From positions 1 to 34,614 of the forward strand of contig DRJZ01000053.1 of assembly GCA_011052015.1 (NCBI GenBank): 34,614 bases of DNA. The letters are read 5' to 3'. Shown here piece after piece: positions 29,022-34,614 of the stretch. Both the position numbers and the translations under genes were made by a program. The notes under the pieces are model-generated. The model saw only the letters and a list, made by a program, of their open reading frames with translations, did no database searches and was not told the DNA's origin. This DNA is from Acidiferrobacteraceae bacterium (GTDB lineage: Bacteria; Pseudomonadota; Gammaproteobacteria; HyVt-429). How positions within the stretch are numbered: position 1 is the first letter of the stretch; each line of letters opens with the position of its first letter.

Positions 29022-30568
29022 CGGCTGCCTACGATGCGCTGTTGGTCGATCCGCGTGCATCGCTGGGTTGGTTGATTGAATTTACCGCACATAATGTGGC
29101 CACCGATTTGGATGAGACCGTTCGTCTATCCACGTTTGGTTTTACGAGTGAACCGAGCGACACCCCTGCCAATGAACCCTATGAGGCTCGTGTTAAAAGT
29201 GCACTGAATTTCGAGCGCCACATGTACCGACGTGGAGGACGAATAGGCAGATCTAGTCAGCCGTCCTTTGGTGAGATCGTATTGGTCAATTTGGATAGAG
29301 CGCTGACGAAATACACCAATCCGGCCCAGTATTTGATTCGTGGTCGTAAGGTCACAGCGATGCTCGGTGGCACAGAAGATTACGCACTAGTTGATTTCGG
29401 CACGCCCCTCAAGGAGGGCCGTGTTAAAGATTTCGTGGCACGTAACGGTCAACTGCGGCTATTGATTAGAGATTTGCAGGAACTCTTTGAGCGTGCCGTG
29501 CAACCCAACAAGTATGCCGGTACCGGTGGCAACGAAGGCGGCGCGGAACTCAAAGACAAGAACAAACCAATAGGATATGGCGACATCTTTAATTGCCCAG
29601 GGGTGCCTATCGATCCGGCTAACGGTGTGTGGCAGCTTCACGACGGTAAAATAAAATCGCTCAAAGCTGTTCGCGACAAGGGGCTGGTTAAGACGCTCAC
29701 GACGGATTACACCGTAGACCTCAACACTGGACTGGTCACGTTACTATTTACGCCTACGGATGTGCGGTTTGATTTCGAGGGAGATAACACCGGAAGTGTA
29801 TATGTTGAATCCTTTGCAGACATCCTTGAGCGAGTTGTCGAGGCCATTACCGGTCTGACCGTCAACTCGACAGCCGTGACCACAATGAACACCGCTAACA
29901 GTGCACCGTGCAATTACTGGTGTGGAACCGAGAAGATCAGTATCCGACAAATGCTCGATGACCTGGCCGATGGCCCAGGCGCGTTTTTTGGTGACAACTT
30001 TAATGCCCAGGTCGATCTCGGACGACTCGAAGCACCCAGTGGTACACCTGCCATTGAGTTTTTCGGTAACCAGGGTATTGCCAGCGGCAACGTCAACAAC
30101 ATCCTGGCAGGCACCTTGGAGCCGGTCGCAACTGTTGAACCTTGTCACACCTTGCGCCAGGCGTACCAGCGCAACTGGGGTGTGCAGTCTCGTGACAGCC
30201 TAGATGCCAGTGTGTCCGAGGCGGACAAAGACAAGTACTCCACCGAGTGGCGGTTTAAGTCTGATTCGGATGCAACGGTACTGGATGATTATCCAGAAGC
30301 CAAAGAGCAGACTTGGTATGGGGGGTTTTCTAATGCTGCTGATGCCGACACCGAATCTCAGCGTAAATTTGCACTCTATAAAGTTGCCCAGGAAGTATTT
30401 AAATTTACAGCAAGAGCCATTCCCTTCAAATTGGGAATCAATGACGTTATCAAGATCACACATACTGACCATAACTTGAGTACGGGCAAATTGTTTCGAG
30501 TGCTTGGGTTGGCTATCGATGCCGATAGCCGCAAGGTCGAGGTATGGGTGTGGAGGCCGAGCACATGA
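29018..30568 (+). CDS. Tail tip / baseplate protein (516 aa)
   Basis: It follows the tape measure gene with an ATGA overlap, where siphophages of the B3 type encode tail tip proteins. The sequence is beta-rich, with GWLIEFTAHNVATDLDETVR, YLIRGRKVTAMLGGTEDYAL, GYGDIFNCPGVPIDPANGVW and WCGTEKISIRQMLDDLADGP. The C-terminal part (FTARAIPFKLGINDVIKITH then RVLGLAIDADSRKVEVWVW) resembles the closing domain of tail hub proteins of this group. A distal tail or hub role is inferred. Confidence 0.75.
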   Translation: MTAAYDALLVDPRASLGWLIEFTAHNVATDLDETVRLSTFGFTSEPSDTPANEPYEARVKSALNFERHMYRRGGRIGRSSQPSFGEIVLVNLDRALTKYTNPAQYLIRGRKVTAMLGGTEDYALVDFGTPLKEGRVKDFVARNGQLRLLIRDLQELFERAVQPNKYAGTGGNEGGAELKDKNKPIGYGDIFNCPGVPIDPANGVWQLHDGKIKSLKAVRDKGLVKTLTTDYTVDLNTGLVTLLFTPTDVRFDFEGDNTGSVYVESFADILERVVEAITGLTVNSTAVTTMNTANSAPCNYWCGTEKISIRQMLDDLADGPGAFFGDNFNAQVDLGRLEAPSGTPAIEFFGNQGIASGNVNNILAGTLEPVATVEPCHTLRQAYQRNWGVQSRDSLDASVSEADKDKYSTEWRFKSDSDATVLDDYPEAKEQTWYGGFSNAADADTESQRKFALYKVAQEVFKFTARAIPFKLGINDVIKITHTDHNLSTGKLFRVLGLAIDADSRKVEVWVWRPST

Positions 30569-31656
30569 GCGCGGCTGAAAAGATCATGATCTGTGTCGAG
30601 AATCACATTGATGACAGTGGGACGGTGATCACTGCACCTGGTGAAGTGTCCACGTTGCAAGCAAGCCGCTTGCAGAATTACCAGATCAGTACTCTATTCC
30701 GCACCACAGATGACACCAAGACCAAGACGGCATGGGAGTATAAATTCGATATACAAAAACCGTGTCGTTTAGCAGGGCTGCTCAACCACAATGCCAGTAT
30801 CACAGCTAAGCAACGGGTGCTGTTTAGCAATGAAGACCGCACAGTGGTCATGACGAATGCAACATACACCGCTGGTGTTGTGACTATTTCAGCCACGGCT
30901 CACGGATTGAGCGTCAACGACTGGGTCGGGTGGTCAGGGGTCGTGGGTATGACAGATATCAATGGACAGTTGCTGCAGGTCACGTCAGTCGTGGACGCCG
31001 ATACATTTACCGTTGCATTGGTTACCTCTCAGACGTATACGAACGGTGGTACGGTCTCCGTGCGCACTATCGTGGAAGATTCAGGGTTGATCGATATATA
31101 CCCCGAGATTGAGAATTTCGGTGATCGTCCCTGGGGTGTATTTAATTGGGGTGGCAAGATCGGCCAGCGGGAGCTGCAGGGCCTTACGCCTTATGCGTTC
31201 TATATTGCCGCCGCATCGGTGATGGCGAAATTTGTGAACACAGTAGTGGAAGACGAAAACAATACAAAGGGTTATCACCAGACCGGACGGGGGTTGGTGT
31301 ATGAAGTTTATCAACCGACAGAAAACATGGAGTACGAATGGAATATCAGATTTATCGACAAGAGCAGGTCTGACGATGTAGACGGCGGGCAAGAGTGGTT
31401 CGACAAAAAACCGAAGAAACGAATGCTCGAATTCATTCTCAAAGGCCAGTCGGAGGATGAAGTCTATACCAATTCATTTATTTTCGACCGTATTTTGGGA
31501 ACTACGGGTGATCTGCTGATTATCCCACGGCCCGATTCGACTCGGCACCTGATGAAGCAAGCAATCTACGGCCGATTAGACAGCATGACAGATATCAGGC
31601 ATAGCAATGACGATAAAGCATTCCAGAAAAGCTACTTTATAAAGGGGTTCATCTAA
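30565..31656 (+). CDS. Tail tip protein with inserted FCCH-like beta domain (363 aa)
   Basis: ATG 30565 (MSAAEKIMICVENHIDDSGT) overlaps the preceding stop as ATGA; a frame opening at 30544 is less likely. Residues about 95-155 (NATYTAGVVTISATAHGLSV then GMTDINGQLLQVTSVVDADT) match the small beta domain, related to the E1 FCCH fold, that is reused in many phage tail proteins. The flanking parts appear to form a single domain interrupted by this insert. The C-terminal DRILGTTGDLLIIPRPDSTR fits tail proteins near the fibre genes. It couples directly to the fibre gene (TAATG). Confidence 0.7.
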   Translation: MSAAEKIMICVENHIDDSGTVITAPGEVSTLQASRLQNYQISTLFRTTDDTKTKTAWEYKFDIQKPCRLAGLLNHNASITAKQRVLFSNEDRTVVMTNATYTAGVVTISATAHGLSVNDWVGWSGVVGMTDINGQLLQVTSVVDADTFTVALVTSQTYTNGGTVSVRTIVEDSGLIDIYPEIENFGDRPWGVFNWGGKIGQRELQGLTPYAFYIAAASVMAKFVNTVVEDENNTKGYHQTGRGLVYEVYQPTENMEYEWNIRFIDKSRSDDVDGGQEWFDKKPKKRMLEFILKGQSEDEVYTNSFIFDRILGTTGDLLIIPRPDSTRHLMKQAIYGRLDSMTDIRHSNDDKAFQKSYFIKGFI

Positions 31657-32525
31657 TGGCGTGGACAGTAACGTTAAATGGTGTCACCTACACCCAGGCA
31701 TCCGTCGAGGGGAATAAGTACTCCGATGAAGCGTCGGGCCTACCCGCGATCTTAAAAGATTTTGCCGCGCATGCCGCCGCCATCAAAACGGCTACCAGCA
31801 CATCCAGTGTGGCTATCGGCACCGGTTCCAAGTCATTCACCGTCGAAACAGGAAAGACTTTTGTGGTGGGAGAAAACATCCGCGTCATGGATGCGGCGGC
31901 TCCGACCACAAACTACATGGAAGGCGACATCACCAGCTACGACAGCGCCAGTGGTGCACTGGTGGTTAATGTAACCAGTAAGGGCGGTAGCGGCACCAAG
32001 GTAAGCTGGACGTTATCAGCACAAGGCGCTCAAGGCGCGGCAGGCCCTGCTGGTGTAGCCGGTCCGACCGGTGTCATGTTGCAATATGCAGGCACATCCG
32101 CGCCAGCGGGCTGGTTGTTATGCGATGGATCGGTGGTGTCACGTGCAACATACGCTGATCTATATGCTGTGACGGGTGATGCCTTTGGTGCCGGAGACGG
32201 CTCGACGACGTTTGGGTTGCCTGACATGCGCGGACGCACATCGATCGGTCTTGACAACATGGGAGGCACATCAGCCAACCGAATTACTAATACCCAAGCG
32301 GACAGTTTGGGCGGTAACGCTGGTGCTGAAGACCATACGATAACAACGCCTGAGTCAGCTGCTCATGTGCATAATAGAGGTGCTAACCAGTTCGCGACGT
32401 GGGGTACCGATTTTTATGCGACTAACTCGGGAGGTAGTGGCACGAATACTGGCAGTACGGGTGGTGGTGGAGCGCATAACAATATGCCTCCGTATCTAGC
32501 TGTGAATATCATTATCAAAACATAG
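31656..32525 (+). CDS. Tail fibre with phage tail collar domain
   Basis: The 289-residue protein has an N-terminal attachment part (residues 1-120), a short collagen-like run (GAQGAAGPAGVAGPTG, 124-139), then the collar domain: SAPAGWLLCDGSVVSRATYA and TTFGLPDMRGRTSIGLDN. The C-terminus has a Gly/Ser/Thr-rich variable loop and ends in NNMPPYLAVNIIIKT, the closing motif of collar-type fibres. It would be a receptor-binding or spike protein. The variable loop at about 235-272 is where host-range changes would be expected. Confidence 0.88.
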   Translation: MAWTVTLNGVTYTQASVEGNKYSDEASGLPAILKDFAAHAAAIKTATSTSSVAIGTGSKSFTVETGKTFVVGENIRVMDAAAPTTNYMEGDITSYDSASGALVVNVTSKGGSGTKVSWTLSAQGAQGAAGPAGVAGPTGVMLQYAGTSAPAGWLLCDGSVVSRATYADLYAVTGDAFGAGDGSTTFGLPDMRGRTSIGLDNMGGTSANRITNTQADSLGGNAGAEDHTITTPESAAHVHNRGANQFATWGTDFYATNSGGSGTNTGSTGGGGAHNNMPPYLAVNIIIKT

Positions 32526-32533
32526 GAAAAAAA

Positions 32534-33211
32534 ATGGGATTACCCAACATTCAGTACACTGGCGATAACATCGTCATCCGCACAGTCAACGGCGAGTATC
32601 GGGACACGCTTGCAAACTTCGCCGTAGATTATGGCAAACCAGCGCCGAGCGTGCCGGACACGTTCCTTGGTGTTTATTATGAGCCAGGAGTCAAATATCA
32701 CAAAAGCGCTTCGAGCCGGTCTGACCCAATGGGGTCTCTAACGTGGAAAGAAGGAGATGACATTATTGCCGCCGCCGATGCGATTATTGCTGCACAGGTA
32801 TCGAGATTAAATCCGCCTGCGACGCTAGATGATATTAAAACAGCAAAACAAGGCGAGCTGATTTTCGCATGCCGCACCACCATTACAGGTGGGTTCACTA
32901 GCGCGGCCCTGGGGGCTGTGCACACCTACCCGCTTAGTGAGAGTGACCAGACAAACATGCAGGCCGTGTATTCGTCCGCGATAGGCCACGCTGGCGAAGT
33001 CGGATGGTCTGGTCTGATTCAATGTCAAGCCGTCGGCGAGTCCGCGCCAACGTATAAAATCCATGATGAGACTCAGGTGCGTGCAGTGGGTGACGCGGCC
33101 ATCGCACATAAAGATCAGCAGCTGCAAAAGCTCGGCGCGAAGATAGCGGAGGTCGAGGCAGCCTACGCGGCTAATGATAGCGTAACATTGGCGGCAGTGG
33201 CGTGGTTATGA
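32534..33211 (+). CDS. DUF4376-like tail protein / fibre assembly candidate (225 aa)
   Basis: It follows the fibre gene, as tail fibre assembly proteins do. The N-terminal 90 residues are strand-rich (VIRTVNGEYRDTLANFAVDY). The centre has LDDIKTAKQGELIFACRTTI then TGGFTSAALGAVHTYPLSES and DQTNMQAVYSSAI, the DUF4376 pattern. The C-terminus is helical (KLGAKIAEVEAAYAANDSVT). An assembly chaperone or minor tip component is likely. Confidence 0.75.
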   Translation: MGLPNIQYTGDNIVIRTVNGEYRDTLANFAVDYGKPAPSVPDTFLGVYYEPGVKYHKSASSRSDPMGSLTWKEGDDIIAAADAIIAAQVSRLNPPATLDDIKTAKQGELIFACRTTITGGFTSAALGAVHTYPLSESDQTNMQAVYSSAIGHAGEVGWSGLIQCQAVGESAPTYKIHDETQVRAVGDAAIAHKDQQLQKLGAKIAEVEAAYAANDSVTLAAVAWL

Positions 33212-33245
33212 CGCAAGCCCCTGTGCTGATGTTTTTACAACTAAA

Positions 33246-33262
33246 TTATAAATGATTTATAA
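33246..33262. promoter_or_regulatory. AT-rich perfect palindrome upstream of cold-shock gene
   Basis: TTATAAAT-G-ATTTATAA is a perfect 8-bp-arm inverted repeat 19 nt before the csp ATG. It could be an operator or contain a -10 for an independent promoter. No hairpin role is likely, since it is all A/T around one G. Confidence 0.4.
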
Positions 33263-33281
33263 CTAATTGAGCGAGGCAAGC

Positions 33282-33485
33282 ATGCAAGGCACTGTGAAAT
33301 GGTTTAACGATAGTAAAGGGTTCGGCTTTATCGCGCCGGACGAAGGCAATGCTGATGTGTTCGTACATTACTCAGCCATTGGTGGCAACGGCCACAGGAC
33401 ACTGGCAGAAGGCCAGCGAGTACAGTTCGAAGAAACACAATCCCCAAAGGGACCACAGGCAACTGATGTTTCAGTGATCAGCTAA
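33282..33485 (+). CDS. Cold-shock-domain protein (CspA family, 67 aa)
   Basis: ATG 33282 ([17 protein letters not shown]) has GAGG 6 nt upstream; a TTG five codons earlier is unlikely. Both RNA-binding motifs are intact: KGFGFI (RNP1, residues 12-17) and VFVHY (RNP2, residues 26-30). It would bind single-stranded RNA or DNA and melt structure or antiterminate. It lies after the tail genes beside the methylase, at the right end, where transposable phages carry optional cargo. It could serve the phage or be host-derived cargo. Confidence 0.93.
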   Translation: MQGTVKWFNDSKGFGFIAPDEGNADVFVHYSAIGGNGHRTLAEGQRVQFEETQSPKGPQATDVSVIS

Positions 33486-33512
33486 AAAAGAAGGAGCGCC
33501 GCCGGGGTGCAT

Positions 33513-33603
33513 CAACACCCCGACAGCACCCTTAGACCACAGAACTAGCTGTGGCGGTCAGGCCGAAGGCTCCCCCACTACGACGCCGTAGCGGGGTAAG
33601 CCT
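33513..33603 (+). ncRNA. Structured leader: three consecutive hairpins upstream of methylase
   Basis: Hairpin 1: CGGGGTG (33513-33519) with CACCCCG (33526-33532). Hairpin 2: CCACAG (33537-33542) with CTGTGG (33549-33554). Hairpin 3 is the longest: AGGCT (33567-33571), CCCC and CTACG pair with CGTAG, GGGG and AGCCT (33599-33603) around the loop ACGC, with small bulges. None is followed by a T run, so they are not plain terminators. A regulatory leader or small RNA is possible. Confidence 0.4.
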
Positions 33604-33640
33604 ATCGGTCCAGGACACAAACAACAAGAAGGAGACCGTC

Positions 33641-34411
33641 ATGAATAGCCCGATCCCTTGGATGGGTGGCAAGCGCCGCCTGGCTAAGCATATTTTGCCG
33701 CACCTACCGGACCATACGTGCTATGTCGAGCCGTTCGCCGGTGGCGCAGCCATCCTTTTCATGCGTGAGGAACCGGCCAAAGTCGAGGTACTCAACGACC
33801 TGGACGGTGAACTGGTGAACTTCTACCGTGTAGCCAAGCACCACCTCCTGGAGTTCTGCAACCAATTCAGGTGGGCAATCACCAGCAGGCAGATGTTCGA
33901 GTGGCTCAAGATCACCCCTACTGAGACCATGACAGACATCCAACGGGCAGCCAGATTCTATTACCTTCAGAAGCTGACCTTCGGGGGAAAGTCAGAGGGT
34001 AGAGCATTCGGTACCGCTACCACCGCCCGCCCCAAACTCAACCTGGTACGGCTTGAGGAGGACATGTCCGCCACCCATGAACGGTTGGCCCATGTGATGA
34101 TTGAACACCTGAGTTGGGATAAGTGTGTGGAGAAATACGACAGACCCCACACCCTATTCTTTCTGGATCCACCCTATTGGAAGACAGCGGGCTACACCGG
34201 GCCAGCCCTCACCCTGGATGACTACCGGCTCCTGGCCGACAAGATGGCCACAATCCAGGGCAAGGCCATACTCACCATCAACGACCACCCAGACATGGTG
34301 GCCACCTTCGGCCACTTTCGCCGAGATAAGGTAGCCATCAAGTACACGGTCGGAGGGGGCAACAAAGGGGCCAAAAAGGCCGGGGAGATGATCTGCTACA
34401 ACTGGGATTAA
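33641..34411 (+). CDS. DNA adenine-N6 methyltransferase, D12 (Dam/DpnM-like) class
   Basis: ATG 33641 is preceded by AAGGAG. The 256-residue protein has PWMGGKRRL at 6-14, the AdoMet-binding motif VEPFAGGAAI at 29-38, a NDLDGELVNFYR block at 52-63, and the catalytic motif DPPYW at 176-180, the D12-class order. It transfers a methyl group from AdoMet to adenine N6. The target, possibly GATC, cannot be read from sequence. It would protect phage DNA against host restriction. It is the last gene before the proposed right end. The frame extends upstream to 33551 without a ribosome site. Confidence 0.93.
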   Translation: MNSPIPWMGGKRRLAKHILPHLPDHTCYVEPFAGGAAILFMREEPAKVEVLNDLDGELVNFYRVAKHHLLEFCNQFRWAITSRQMFEWLKITPTETMTDIQRAARFYYLQKLTFGGKSEGRAFGTATTARPKLNLVRLEEDMSATHERLAHVMIEHLSWDKCVEKYDRPHTLFFLDPPYWKTAGYTGPALTLDDYRLLADKMATIQGKAILTINDHPDMVATFGHFRRDKVAIKYTVGGGNKGAKKAGEMICYNWD

Positions 34412-34436
34412 CCCCACTTTGAAGCCGGTTTAAACC

Positions 34437-34519
34437 TGTCTCAAAATGACTGTAAAATGGCCTTAAATCCCTGTCGCAAAATGATTGTTAATTTGTCGCA
34501 AAATGAACGTCGCGCTACA
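34437..34519. repeat. Putative phage right end: transposase-binding repeats
   Basis: TGTCTCAAAATGA (34437), TGTCGCAAAATGA (34472) and TGTCGCAAAATGA (34494) are direct repeats spaced 35 and 22 bp; a partial TGTAAAATG lies at 34451. They start 25 bp after the methylase stop, in non-coding DNA. Multiple direct sites, the inner-outer pair 22 bp apart, copy the R1-R3 plan of Mu. The outer limit may be the CA at 34518-34519 (GCGCTACA), so the end would read TGTAGCGCGACG on the other strand. Confidence 0.6.
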
Positions 34520-34539
34520 GCTACTCTGAGTCCTTCCAG

Positions 34540-34590
34540 GTGACAAATTTCTAAGTCATTGATTTATATGCTAGCTTAGAATCTTGTCAC
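34540..34590. repeat. Imperfect inverted repeat in presumed flanking DNA
   Basis: GTGACAAATTTCTAAG (34540-34555) and CTTAGAATCTTGTCAC (34575-34590) are inverted with 14 of 16 matches around 19 nt. No gene is seen from 34412 to the window end. The repeat lies outside the proposed phage end, so it probably belongs to the host or another element; it could also be a weak hairpin. Confidence 0.5.
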
Positions 34591-34614
34591 TTGTAGATCT
34601 GCGGCCGCGCAGCG

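Noticed and set aside
34431-34438. GGTTTAAACC palindrome just before the end repeats as a possible cloning site
   Set aside because: It contains a PmeI-type octamer, but it lies within continuous phage-like sequence between the methylase and the repeats, so chance is the simpler reading.
1-34614. CRISPR array, tRNA or rRNA gene, tyrosine or serine integrase
   Set aside because: No regularly spaced repeats, cloverleaf-like sequence, rRNA or integrase motifs were seen; mobility is explained by the A/B transposition genes.

Overview
The window is most of a transposable (Mu-like) siphophage or prophage, probably from a proteobacterium. The call rests on an rve-type transposase with its AAA+ partner, Ner, Mor, GemA and Gam homologues, a DUF935 portal, a DUF1804 small terminase, Mu gpF, gpG, gp36 and gp37-type proteins, and a non-contractile tail module (tail tube, frameshifted G/T chaperones, 1249-residue tape measure). 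No ribosomal, tRNA or housekeeping gene identifies the host. Gram-negative lysis genes (an Rz/Rz1-type spanin pair) and the family relationships suggest a gammaproteobacterium, but this is inference.

Layout. A central switch at about 16.6-17.6 kb holds ner (minus strand) facing a CI-like XRE repressor (plus strand), with a sigma70-like early promoter and palindromic operators between them. Leftward from ner on the minus strand come a small regulator, a DNA-binding protein with an AT-hook-like tail, transposase A, transposition ATPase B, several small early proteins, Gam, a 29-codon basic ORF, a MazG-like protein, a SEC-C protein, a DUF5131 protein, GemA and Mor. After Mor the same strand continues into lysis genes (amidase, holin candidate, lipoprotein, Rz/Rz1), then small and large terminase, portal and gpF, which runs off the left edge. 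Rightward from about 17.8 kb on the plus strand come a small membrane protein, a split csrA-like gene, then the protease/scaffold, decoration and major capsid genes, head-tail joining genes, tail genes, a collar-domain fibre, a DUF4376 protein, a cold-shock protein and a D12-class adenine methylase. Three TGTCKCAAAATGA-type repeats follow and probably mark the transposase-bound right end.

How it works together. Late genes lie on two diverging arms: lysis, packaging and portal to the left, capsid and tail to the right. The first gene of each arm (amidase and protease) is preceded by the identical 18-bp sequence GTGGAAGTGTTTCCCCCT, followed directly by a -10-like hexamer. In both cases exactly 35 nt separate the motif from the start codon. 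The leftward copy abuts the mor stop codon. The simplest reading is that the Mor-family activator switches on both arms through this site. Most genes are packed with ATGA or 1-nt overlaps, implying translational coupling.

Main points of interest: the shared late-promoter element and bidirectional plan, the end repeats, a csrA-like gene broken at an AT dinucleotide run, a zinc-ribbon insert in the endolysin, two copies of a palindrome inside a DNA-binding gene, a GGGAAAC frameshift site, and a structured leader before the methylase.
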